From Myxococcaceae bacterium JPH2 (GTDB lineage Bacteria > Myxococcota > Myxococcia > Myxococcales > Myxococcaceae): a stretch of DNA of 64,000 nucleotides. The notes below the pieces were generated by a model that saw only the letters and a program-made list of their open reading frames with translations, did not search any database and was not told the origin of the DNA. Shown piece after piece: positions 43,321 through 50,999 of this stretch. Location of the stretch: the NCBI GenBank assembly GCA_016458225.1, contig JAEMGR010000007.1, positions 186,001-250,000 on the forward strand, given 5' to 3'. The position numbers were made by a program, and so were the translations under genes. Numbering within the stretch: the stretch's first letter is position 1; each line of letters opens with the position of its first letter.

Positions 43321-45813
43321 TCAGCTCTTGGAGACGCCTGCGTCCAGGTCGGGGAAGGACATGCGGCAGTTGCCCGGGGGGACGTCTTTCAGCTCGGCCT
43401 TGCCGCTGCCATCGAGCGTGCCCTTGCGCACGGTGCCGTCCGGTAGCTCCATCTCGTACTTCACGTTGGCGAGCGACTTGCCGTCCTGCCCCTTCATCTG
43501 CACGGACATGGGGCCTGGCTTCGCGTCCTCCAGCTTCTGGATGTCCTTGAACTTCTGCTTCTTGGACTTGAGCGAGCCCGCGGCCTCCAGCTTCACCTTG
43601 CTGCCCTTGATCTTCACTTCCTTGCCATCGAGCGTGAGCTTCTCGGCGTAGAGCTGGACGTTGCCGGACTTCTCCACGCTCAGGATGAGGTGTTCCCCCA
43701 CGGTGAGGGTGAACAGCTCGGCTTCCACCTTGAACGTCTTGGCCATCCACGACAGCAGCTCCACCACCTTGAGCTGCGAGTCGCCGCCGGCCTTTTCGTT
43801 GAGGTCCTTGCCCAGCGTCTGGTTGAGCGCGCCCTTCACCTCGGTGACGAAGTCCGAGCCCACCTTGCGGGAGAAGTCCTTCTCCACCGTCTCCTGCTTG
43901 GTGCCGACGACGAACTCCGTGGCCGCGCCGCCAATCTGCAGGCTGCGCAGTCCGCCCGTCGCCTCGTTCATCGCGAGCGCGACGTTGACCACGTAGCCCC
44001 CGCCAATCGTCATCGCGCGCGCGGCGCCCACGTTCATCGTGGAGGCCAGGCTCGTGTCGACGCGCTCGGTGCCCGCGACGGTGATGGTCTGGTTGCCCTC
44101 CACCGCCTCGCTGTGGCTGCCCTGGGTGGCGGACGTGCGGTTCTGCTGGACGAGCAGCGTCTGGTTGCCCTCGACGATGCCCACGTCGTCCTTGGTGACG
44201 GAGAGGAACTGGTTGCCGTCGATGGTGCGCTTGCGGTCCTTCTTCACGAGCAGGGCCTCGTAGGCGCGCACCTCCTGCTCCTTGTCGTTCTCCGTGACGA
44301 GCTTCTGGTCCTTCTGCGCGTGGTGGAAGACCTCCTCGGAGCCCTTGGCGTCCTCGAAGCGCAGCTCGTTGAAGCCCTGGCTGCCCTTGCTGGACGCGCT
44401 CTTGTTGGTGCTCTTGGTCTTCTCGTCCGGGAGCGCGTAGGGCGTGGGGTTGTTGCCGTTGTAGACGGCGCCCGCGACGAGGGGGCGATCCGGATCTCCC
44501 TCCAGGAAGCGCACCACCACCTCCTGCCCGATGCGCGGCGTGAAGCTCGCGCCCCAGGCGGGACCGCCCCAGGCCTGGCTGGTGCGCATCCAGCACGAGG
44601 CCCGGTCATCGCCCTGGGCCTCGCGGTCCCAGTGGAACTGGACCTTGATGCGGCCGTGCGTGTCCGTGTGGATCTCCTCGCCGCCGGGGCCCACCACCGT
44701 GGCCGTCTGGAGGCCAGGGATGCGCGCCAGCGGCGTGAGGCGCCGCGGCCGGAAGGGGACGTTCTCCGGGAGGAGCTGGAGCTGGTTGCGGTAGATGCCA
44801 CCGAGCGCCTCGGCGCTGCCCGACCGCTCCTGCTGCTCGCCGTGGTGCAGCACCTGCGTGACGAGGTAGCGGCCCGCGTGCGTGCCGCCGCTCTCGTCCA
44901 CCTCCAGCAGGTGGCCCGCGGTGGCGCGCGGACACACGCCCTCGGCGTCGAGCGTCAGCGCCGACTGCGCGGCCTCCTGCGCGCGCACCCGCGCCGTGGC
45001 CTTGCCGGTGCCGGGCGCGACGTAGCCGCCGGGATAGTCATACAGCTCCAGGGCCGGGACGCCCTCGGCCTGGGTGGCCTTGCCGGACACGTCCAGCGCG
45101 GGCTTCTCGAAGTCGAAGTCCTTGAGGTGCACCGCGCCGGGGCGCAGGCGGTGGATGCGAGAGAGCTGGACGAGGTGCTCGCCGGACTCCACGCGCCGGT
45201 CGTTGGGGCGCACCGGGAGGGTGGCGCCCGCCGCGGGCTCGGGATGCGCGCTGGGCGTGTCGCCGAGCACGAGCGTGTGTCCATCCGCGGTGTGCTCGAA
45301 GAAGTAGAAGATGCCCTCCCACTCCATCAGCCGGCTGATGAAGGCGAAGTCGGATTCGCGATACTGCGTGCAGTACTCGCGCGCCGCGTAGCTGCCCTGG
45401 AGCGCGACGCGCGTCTCCACCTTGGCGGCGTCCAGCACGGCCTTGAGGATGTCCGGCACGGACTTGTTCTGGAAGATGCGGCTGCGGCTCACCTGCGTCA
45501 GTCGCCAGAGCGTGGGCACCACGCGCGCGCGATAGCGCCACCGCCCTCCGCGCTGGCCCAGCGCCTCCACCGAGGACACCATCCCGTGCACGTGGCGCGG
45601 AGTTCCGTGAGGCTGCTCCACCGTCAGCAGGGCCGCCGCGCCCGGCATGGCGGACGCGTCCAGCGGGCCCTCGGCCCACGGCGCGAAGTCGACCGTGAAG
45701 TCGTAGAGCCGGCTCAGGCCCTCCTGGCCCGCCAGTCGATGGACCACCAGCTTTTCGGCTTCATGAGGCCCCACCCGCAGCGAGAACGCGGGTGAATTCT
45801 GCGTGGCGGCCAT
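43321..45813 (-). CDS. vgrG: Type VI secretion spike protein VgrG with TTR-like C-terminal tail
   Basis: VgrG trimers form the spike of the type VI secretion tube. Of 830 residues, about 1-340 are the gp27-like part (EYCTQYRESDFAFISRLMEW is a hallmark), about 370-465 the OB-fold gp5-like part (HGRIKVQFHWD, then GASFTPRIGQEVVVRFLEGD), and about 495-640 the triple-stranded needle with repeats such as VEGNQTLLV and VEGNQTITV. The last 70 residues form a transthyretin/carboxypeptidase-like domain (KYEMELPDGTVRKGTLDGSG, then ELKDVPPG), a type known to bind cargo. ATG at 45813 has AGGGGAG 6 bases upstream. No other type VI genes or PAAR protein are nearby, so it is an orphan spike. Confidence 0.95.
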   Translation of the reverse strand: MAATQNSPAFSLRVGPHEAEKLVVHRLAGQEGLSRLYDFTVDFAPWAEGPLDASAMPGAAALLTVEQPHGTPRHVHGMVSSVEALGQRGGRWRYRARVVPTLWRLTQVSRSRIFQNKSVPDILKAVLDAAKVETRVALQGSYAAREYCTQYRESDFAFISRLMEWEGIFYFFEHTADGHTLVLGDTPSAHPEPAAGATLPVRPNDRRVESGEHLVQLSRIHRLRPGAVHLKDFDFEKPALDVSGKATQAEGVPALELYDYPGGYVAPGTGKATARVRAQEAAQSALTLDAEGVCPRATAGHLLEVDESGGTHAGRYLVTQVLHHGEQQERSGSAEALGGIYRNQLQLLPENVPFRPRRLTPLARIPGLQTATVVGPGGEEIHTDTHGRIKVQFHWDREAQGDDRASCWMRTSQAWGGPAWGASFTPRIGQEVVVRFLEGDPDRPLVAGAVYNGNNPTPYALPDEKTKSTNKSASSKGSQGFNELRFEDAKGSEEVFHHAQKDQKLVTENDKEQEVRAYEALLVKKDRKRTIDGNQFLSVTKDDVGIVEGNQTLLVQQNRTSATQGSHSEAVEGNQTITVAGTERVDTSLASTMNVGAARAMTIGGGYVVNVALAMNEATGGLRSLQIGGAATEFVVGTKQETVEKDFSRKVGSDFVTEVKGALNQTLGKDLNEKAGGDSQLKVVELLSWMAKTFKVEAELFTLTVGEHLILSVEKSGNVQLYAEKLTLDGKEVKIKGSKVKLEAAGSLKSKKQKFKDIQKLEDAKPGPMSVQMKGQDGKSLANVKYEMELPDGTVRKGTLDGSGKAELKDVPPGNCRMSFPDLDAGVSKS

Positions 45814-45930
45814 GAGGCTCCCCCTGTCGTGACACCTGCGACCGGCCACGCATGCTACCAGGAGTGAAACCTTCCAATACACAGCCACCGGCGCTTTTCC
45901 CGTGCGCACCAGGGGCCCGCAAATGAAAAG

Positions 45931-45955
45931 CCCCCCGGCCGAATGGGCCGGAGGG
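45931..45955 (-). terminator. Intrinsic terminator for the membrane-anchored coiled-coil gene
   Basis: On the minus strand CCCTCCGGCC pairs with GGCCGGGGGG around a short loop, followed directly by CTTTTCATTT. It lies about 30 bp past the stop at 45986 and insulates the vgrG operon from read-through. Confidence 0.78.
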
Positions 45956-45985
45956 CGGGGGACAACCCGGGAGGGGGGCCGGGGA

Positions 45986-46996
45986 TCAGGCGCTGGGCGC
46001 CGTCTCCGCGGGCTTGGCCTCGGTCTCCGGGGGCGCGTCGGTGGGGGCGGAGGCCTGGGCGGCCTGGGCCTCGGACTCGGCGCGCACGCGGGAGGTCTCC
46101 TCGGTGCGCTGGTCGCTGGCGGCCATCTCCTCGGGCGTCAGCTCCGTGCGCTCGGCGAGCATGCCCGTCTTCTTCTCCAGGTCACGGATGGCCCGGCGAA
46201 TCAGGTCACGCTCCAGCAGCGTCCGGTTCAGGCGCTTCTCCAGCGCCTTGTACTTGTCCTTCATCAGGTCCAGCTCGCCCTTGGTGGCGGCGTAGATGCG
46301 CTGCTGGGTGTCCGCGCGACCCTTGACGCGGCGCACTTCCTTCTCCAACTCCACGGCCCGGCTGCGGTCCTTGTTGGCCGCGGTCTCCAGGCGCTCCATC
46401 TTCTCGCGGTCCGCGTCGTTCAGCTCGCGGAAGCGGCGCACGGGCTCGGCGGCGGGCGCCGGGGTCGGCTGCGGCGCGGCGGCGGGGGCCTCGGTGGCCT
46501 CCGGAGCGGGCGCGGCGGCGACGGGCTGCGCCGGGGCGGGCGTGGCGGCGGGCTGCGCCGGGGCATTGTCACGGCGACGGCCACCGCGGGACTCCGTCTC
46601 GGAGCGCAGGCGGGCGTTCTCGGACAGGGCGTGGGCCAGCTCCTCGCGGGTGCGCTCGAGCTGCTGGCTCGCGCTGCGCTCGACCTCGGCGCGGGCCTTC
46701 ACCAGGTCCTCGCTGCCCTTCTCACCCTCGCGCTGCTCGAAGAGCTTGCGCTTGCTCTGCTTGAGCTGCTCCTTGACCTCCTGGAGCTGGGCCCGCTGTT
46801 CGTCCAGTTCCTTCTGCTTGCGCTGGAGCTCCGACTCCGCCTTGGCGCGCGCCTTGGATTCAGTCTCCAGCTCGCCACGGACAGTGGGGGACGACACGGA
46901 CGCCGGGCCTGTGCCCGCCGAGCCGCGATCGCCGAAGAGCAGGATGCCGAGCGTCACGGCAAACCCGATCGATACGAGGATGAGTGCAACCAGCAC
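45986..46996 (-). CDS. Membrane-anchored coiled-coil protein, 336 residues
   Basis: One N-terminal membrane helix (about 2-22: LVALILVSIGFAVTLGILL) is followed by two coiled-coil stretches (about 40-135 and 190-285), separated by a Pro/Ala linker of about 50 residues, and a Pro/Ala/Glu tail. It probably faces the cytoplasm or periplasm as a rod or spacer. No family recognised. I choose the GTG at 46996 because GGAGG lies 8 bases upstream and the longer reading has no start signal. It has its own promoter (47029-47056) and terminator, so it is monocistronic. Confidence 0.75.
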   Translation of the reverse strand: MLVALILVSIGFAVTLGILLFGDRGSAGTGPASVSSPTVRGELETESKARAKAESELQRKQKELDEQRAQLQEVKEQLKQSKRKLFEQREGEKGSEDLVKARAEVERSASQQLERTREELAHALSENARLRSETESRGGRRRDNAPAQPAATPAPAQPVAAAPAPEATEAPAAAPQPTPAPAAEPVRRFRELNDADREKMERLETAANKDRSRAVELEKEVRRVKGRADTQQRIYAATKGELDLMKDKYKALEKRLNRTLLERDLIRRAIRDLEKKTGMLAERTELTPEEMAASDQRTEETSRVRAESEAQAAQASAPTDAPPETEAKPAETAPSA

Positions 46997-47352
46997 GAGA
47001 ATAACCTCCGGAATGCAAAAAGCGGGGCAGCCTAACGCCCGAACGCGGCCCGTCAAGGGGCCGATGCCGGACGCCCGCCCTGGGGGCTCTCTATGCCTTG
47101 GAGGAGGGGGGCCTGCACACCCGAAACTGGCCTCTGCTGTCCTGGCGGCGGGCGACCGGGCCCGTGCTCGCCCGCCTCGGTCCCCGGGAGGGCCTGGGGC
47201 GCGCATGTTGGACGGGGGACGGTGGGCGAGGCCCGCGTGCGTGTCGCGGTGCGGCAGGTGTCAGTGCCTCGCGAGGGCCTTTCCTTCGTGAGCGAGGAGC
47301 CGCGACACTGGCGGGCCCCACCGTGCATGCCACCCAAGGAGGGCCTGCGGCC
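46997..47352. other. Divergent intergenic region
   Basis: About 355 bp between the coiled-coil gene and the E2-type acyltransferase gene. It contains the minus-strand promoter at 47029-47056. The plus-strand part (47090-47340) has short open frames with high Pro/Arg/Gly content and no Shine-Dalgarno, which I do not regard as genes. No clear plus-strand promoter was found. Confidence 0.5.
47029..47056 (-). promoter_or_regulatory. Sigma-70-type promoter for the coiled-coil gene
   Basis: TTGACG (47051-47056), 16 bp, TAGGCT (47029-47034) on the minus strand. The start site would be near 47022, a leader of about 26 bases containing GGAGG before the GTG at 46996. Confidence 0.6.
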
Positions 47353-48228
47353 ATGGCGCACCTGGACCTGATTCCGAAGCGGGACGTGTCGAGCTTCCGC
47401 AAGCTGGCGATCGGCACCTGGAAGACGGCGTATGACCCGACCGTCTACGGCACGCTCACCGTGCGCATGGACAAGGCCATGGCCTACATCGAGGCCTTCC
47501 GCCAGCGCACGGGCATCCGGCTGACGGTGACGCACCTGGTGACGAAGGCGATGGCCGAGGCGCTGCACCGCTGCCCGGACGCCAACGCCATCCTGCGCTT
47601 CAACCGCATCTACCTGCGCAAGCAGGTGACGCTCTCCACGCTGGTGGTGCAGACGGACGACGGCGACGGGAAGGTGGACCTCACCTCGGCGCGCATCGAG
47701 GACGCGGACAAGAAGAGCCTGCGGGAGATCGCCGCGGACCTGGAGGAGGCCGTGCGCCGGGTGCGCGAGCGGCGCGACGCGGCGCTGGAGCGGGGCAAGA
47801 GCACGGTGCAGCGCATCCCGTACCTGTTCCTCAACGCCTTCACGTGGCTCTTGTCCTTCTTCATGTACACGCTGAACCTGGACCTGCGCCGGTTGGGGAT
47901 GCCCAAGGACGCGTTCGGCTCGGCCATCATCACCAACGTGGGCTCGCTGGGCTTGGACACCGCCTACGTGCCGCTCGCGCCGTACACGCGCGTGCCCATC
48001 TTCATCGCGCCGGGCGCGGTGAAGGAGGTGCCGGTGGTGGAGGACGGCCGCGTGGTGCCGGGCAAGGTGATGAACATCAACGCCACGTTCGACCACCGCT
48101 TCATCGACGGGTTCCACGCGGGCGTGCTCGCCAACACGATGCGCGAGATGCTGGAGAACCCGTTCGAGCGCTTCGATGCGCTTCCCGAGCCGAGCCGCGA
48201 GCCCGTCGCTCCCGGGCTCGCGGGCTGA
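47353..48228 (+). CDS. Stand-alone 2-oxoacid dehydrogenase E2-type acyltransferase domain
   Basis: The 291-residue protein matches only the catalytic domain of E2 subunits (PF00198): LIPKRDVSSFRKLAIGTWKTA at the start, VTHLVTKAMAEALHRCPDANA, SAIITNVGSLGLD and the active-site motif TFDHRFIDG with His near 247 and Asp four residues on. There is no lipoyl domain and no E1/E3-binding domain, and no E1 or E3 genes lie nearby. So it should transfer an acyl group between CoA and some other carrier, by a mechanism similar to chloramphenicol acetyltransferase. Two hydrophobic stretches (about 158-174) are part of the fold insert. ATG at 47353 with AAGGAGG 10 bases upstream. Confidence 0.85.
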   Translation: MAHLDLIPKRDVSSFRKLAIGTWKTAYDPTVYGTLTVRMDKAMAYIEAFRQRTGIRLTVTHLVTKAMAEALHRCPDANAILRFNRIYLRKQVTLSTLVVQTDDGDGKVDLTSARIEDADKKSLREIAADLEEAVRRVRERRDAALERGKSTVQRIPYLFLNAFTWLLSFFMYTLNLDLRRLGMPKDAFGSAIITNVGSLGLDTAYVPLAPYTRVPIFIAPGAVKEVPVVEDGRVVPGKVMNINATFDHRFIDGFHAGVLANTMREMLENPFERFDALPEPSREPVAPGLAG

Positions 48229-48235
48229 AGGCCCG

Positions 48236-49207
48236 TCAGTACGCGTACTCCCAACCGCCGCGCTCGCGCGTCCCGCCTCGGCGCGCGCCCATCTCCCGCA
48301 GGCGCCGCACGCGCTCGGGGATGGGCGGGTGCGTGGAGAACAGCGACATCACCCCGCCGTGGTGCAGCGGGTTGACGATGAAGAGGTGGGACGTGGCGGG
48401 CGCGCGGTCGTAGGGCATGGCCTCGGCGCCGCGCTCCAGCTTGAGCAGCGCGCTGGCCAGCGCGTCGGGGTCTCCCGTCAGCTCCGCGCCCGTGGCGTCC
48501 GCGCCGTACTCGCGCGAGCGACTCACCGCGAGCTGCAGCAGCGTGGCCGCCAGGGGCGCCACGAGGAGCAGGCCCAGGTTGGACAGCGTGCTCGCGAGCC
48601 CGCCTTCCCGCTCATCGCCGCGGCTGAGCATGCTGCCGCCGAACCAGAACAGCATCTGCGCCGCGTAGCTGATGATGCCCGCGAGCGTCGCCGCCACCGT
48701 GCCGATGAGCGTGTCGCGGTTGCGCACGTGGCCCAGCTCGTGCGCGAGCACGCCCTCCAGCTCGCGCTGGTCCAGGATGTCGAGGATGCCCGCCGTCACC
48801 GCCACCGCCGCGTGGCTCGGGTTGCGTCCGGTGGCGAACGCGTTGGGCTGCGCGGTGGGCAACAGATAGACCTTGGGCTTGGGCATGCCCGCGCGCGCCG
48901 CCAGCCGCTCCACCAGCTGGTGCAGCCAGGGCGCCTGCTCATAGGGAATGGGCTGCGCGCCGTGGATGGCCAGGGCGATGCGGTCGCTGAACCAGTACGA
49001 GCCGAAGTTCATCACCACCGCGAACAGGCCCGCCATCATCAGGCCCTGCGCGCCGCCCAGCCGCTGACCGATGAGCAGCACGAGCGCCGTGAGGCCGGCC
49101 AGCAACACCGTCGTCTTGAGCGCGTTGCCCACGCGGTGCCAGCCGCCTCCCTTCAGCGGCGGACCGTCCACGCGCCGAGCCGCCTGCTCCGTGCTCCCGT
49201 TCGCCAT
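48236..49207 (-). CDS. htpX: M48-family membrane zinc protease HtpX
   Basis: HtpX is an inner-membrane protease that clears misfolded membrane proteins. 323 residues: two N-terminal membrane helices (about 30-48 and 54-75), zinc motif AHELGHVRNRD with His155 and His159, two further hydrophobic segments (about 168-190 and 210-230), third ligand Glu in SREYGADATG near 240. The start ATG at 49207 gives MANGSTEQAAR; a longer upstream reading is rejected. A TTGACG/TACGTT promoter is 45-70 bp upstream. It follows the DsrE-like gene on the same strand. Confidence 0.94.
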   Translation of the reverse strand: MANGSTEQAARRVDGPPLKGGGWHRVGNALKTTVLLAGLTALVLLIGQRLGGAQGLMMAGLFAVVMNFGSYWFSDRIALAIHGAQPIPYEQAPWLHQLVERLAARAGMPKPKVYLLPTAQPNAFATGRNPSHAAVAVTAGILDILDQRELEGVLAHELGHVRNRDTLIGTVAATLAGIISYAAQMLFWFGGSMLSRGDEREGGLASTLSNLGLLLVAPLAATLLQLAVSRSREYGADATGAELTGDPDALASALLKLERGAEAMPYDRAPATSHLFIVNPLHHGGVMSLFSTHPPIPERVRRLREMGARRGGTRERGGWEYAY

Positions 49208-49251
49208 GGCTCTCTCCGTGCCTTTCGCCTCCCGAGGGAGGGCTTTCGGAG

Positions 49252-49279
49252 AACGTAAACAGGGGCAGGGGAGCGTCAA
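49252..49279 (-). promoter_or_regulatory. Promoter candidate for htpX
   Basis: TTGACG (49274-49279), 16 bp, TACGTT (49252-49257) on the minus strand. The same TACGTT hexamer precedes clpB, so both protein-quality-control genes may share a sigma factor; two sites are too few to decide. Confidence 0.48.
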
Positions 49280-49330
49280 TGCGAGCGGGTGCGCGCGGCC
49301 CTGGGTCTCCCGCGGCTCACGGGCGGGTCA

Positions 49331-49738
49331 TCAGAGGTAGAAACGGTCGACGACGCCCGCGGTGCGCTGGAGGATGGCGCTCCAGCCCAGCCAGACATCC
49401 ACGCCCGAGGCCTGGGCCTGCGGCTCGGAGCCCAGCGCGCCGAGCGAGCCCGTGCACCCCGCGACGGTGCCCAGCCCGGACTCGCGCACGTGCTCCAGCA
49501 GCGCGCGCACCGTGGGCATCTGACGCGCCTCGAAGCGGTCGGAGATGTCCTCTCGGCCGGCGAAGTCCGGCTCGTCCAGGCGATCCTGGAGGAAGCGCTC
49601 CAGGGCCCACCAGAACAGGTACACCTCCACGCGGCGGCCCATGGCCACCGCCGCGGCGGCGATGGACAGGCCCTGGTGGACGCGGTCGTAGTCCCCGCTA
49701 TGCAGGAAGACGATGACCTTGGGTGTGGGCACGCTCAC
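49331..49738 (-). CDS. DsrE/DsrF-like small protein
   Basis: 135 residues with the DsrE-like fold pattern: VIVFLHSGDYDRVHQGLSIA at the start (strand 1 plus helix), RRVEVYLFWWALE, and a single Cys in VAGCTGSLGALG near residue 94 at the site where sulfur-carrier members bear their reactive Cys. Members carry sulfur or bind ligands; a sulfur role cannot be assumed here as there are no other sulfur-trafficking genes beside it. ATG at 49738. It is divergent from the mevalonate operon and upstream of htpX by 123 bp. Confidence 0.75.
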   Translation of the reverse strand: MSVPTPKVIVFLHSGDYDRVHQGLSIAAAAVAMGRRVEVYLFWWALERFLQDRLDEPDFAGREDISDRFEARQMPTVRALLEHVRESGLGTVAGCTGSLGALGSEPQAQASGVDVWLGWSAILQRTAGVVDRFYL

Positions 49739-49812
49739 GGGGTCCGCTCATACCGTTCGCGGGCGTGCTCCGTCCATTCATGGCCACCGGCCGACCACCC
49801 GGGCCCTTTGGC

Positions 49813-49842
49813 TTGCACCCCGCCCCCCCCGCTTGCTAGGAA
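49813..49842 (+). promoter_or_regulatory. Weak promoter candidate for the mevalonate operon
   Basis: TTGCAC (49813-49818) and TAGGAA (49837-49842), 18 bp apart, spanning a C-rich stretch with an 8-base C run. It is the best match in the 170-bp gap, but not strong. Confidence 0.33.
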
Positions 49843-49908
49843 ACCCACGCCCATTCGGGCACTTACGCGACACTTCCAGGCCCCAACCGGGCGGCGGGCT
49901 CAAGCGAG

Positions 49909-50967
49909 ATGGGCGAGGACACGACGGCCAGGCGCAAGGATTCCCACCTCGACCTTTGCGCTACCGGTGAAGTCGAGCCCCGCGAGAACCGCACCCTTTT
50001 GGAGGATGTCCGGCTCGTTCACTGCGCCATGCCGGAGCTGGCGGTGGACGAGGTGGACCTGTCGGCGAGCTTCCTGGGCAAGCGCCTGCGCTACCCGCTG
50101 CTCGTGACGGGCATGACGGGCGGCACCGAGCGCGCGGGCGCCGTGAACCGGGACCTGGCGCTCCTGGCCGAGCGCAACGGGCTGGCGTTCGGCGTGGGCA
50201 GCCAGCGGGCCATGGCGGAGGACACGGCGCGCGCGGCCTCGTATCAAGTGCGCGACGTGGCGCCCACCGTGGCGCTGGTGGGCAACATCGGGCTGTACCA
50301 GGCGGTGGGGCTGGGCGTGGACGGCGTGCGTCGGCTGGCGGACGCCATTGGCGCGGACGGCATGGCGCTGCACCTCAACGCGGGCCAGGAACTCACCCAG
50401 CCCGAGGGGGATCGCGACTTTCGCGGCGGCTACCCGGTGGTCGAGGGGCTGGTGCGCGCGTTCGGCAATCGGCTGCTCGTGAAGGAGACCGGGTGCGGCA
50501 TCGGCCCGGAGGTCGCGCGGCGGCTCGCGGAGCTGGGCGTGCGGAACATCGACGTGTCGGGACTGGGTGGCACGTCGTGGGTGCGGGTGGAGCAGCTTCG
50601 CGCGCGGGGCGTGCAGGCCCAGGTGGGCGCCGAGTTCAGCGGCTGGGGCATCCCCACCGCGGCGGCGATCGCCACCGTGCGCCGCGCCGTGGGCCCGGAC
50701 GTCTGCCTGGTGGGAAGCGGCGGGCTGCGCACCGGGCTGGATGTGGCCAAGGCCATCGCGCTGGGCGCGGACCTGGGTGGGCTGGCGCTGCCGCTGTTCC
50801 GGGCGCAACAGGCGGGTGGACTCGAGGGCGCCGAGGAGGCGCTCCAGGTCATCCTCGCCGGGCTCCGGCAGGCGCTCGTCCTGACGGGCAGCAGAAGCTG
50901 CGCTGAACTGCGGCAGCGACCCCGGGTGATTTTCGGAGAGTTGAAGGATTGGATGGCGGCGCTGTAG
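49909..50967 (+). CDS. fni: Type 2 isopentenyl-diphosphate delta-isomerase
   Basis: FMN- and NADPH-dependent enzyme interconverting IPP and DMAPP. The 352-residue protein shows RKDSHLDLC at the start, MTGGTERAGAVNRDLA, FGVGSQRAM, LNAGQELTQPEGDRDF with the conserved Gln/Glu, VKETGCGIG, VSGLGGTSW and the FMN-phosphate motif GSGGLRTGLDVAKAIALGA. All are family signatures. ATG at 49909 with no strong Shine-Dalgarno (GCGAG upstream). First gene of fni-mvaA-mvk-mvaD-pmk, all plus strand. Confidence 0.97.
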   Translation: MGEDTTARRKDSHLDLCATGEVEPRENRTLLEDVRLVHCAMPELAVDEVDLSASFLGKRLRYPLLVTGMTGGTERAGAVNRDLALLAERNGLAFGVGSQRAMAEDTARAASYQVRDVAPTVALVGNIGLYQAVGLGVDGVRRLADAIGADGMALHLNAGQELTQPEGDRDFRGGYPVVEGLVRAFGNRLLVKETGCGIGPEVARRLAELGVRNIDVSGLGGTSWVRVEQLRARGVQAQVGAEFSGWGIPTAAAIATVRRAVGPDVCLVGSGGLRTGLDVAKAIALGADLGGLALPLFRAQQAGGLEGAEEALQVILAGLRQALVLTGSRSCAELRQRPRVIFGELKDWMAAL

Positions 50968-50999
50968 AGGGGTGCCGTGACGCAGTGGGAAGGAAGACA

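Noticed and set aside
40968-45795. Long plus-strand open frames opposite the vgrG and amidohydrolase genes (860 and 701 codons)
   Set aside because: Both are shadows; the minus strand has intact domain motifs, Shine-Dalgarno at vgrG and tight gene spacing.
47093-47371. Small plus-strand open frame before the E2-type gene
   Set aside because: Pro/Arg/Gly-rich, no Shine-Dalgarno, overlaps the downstream start, no third-position GC signature of real genes.
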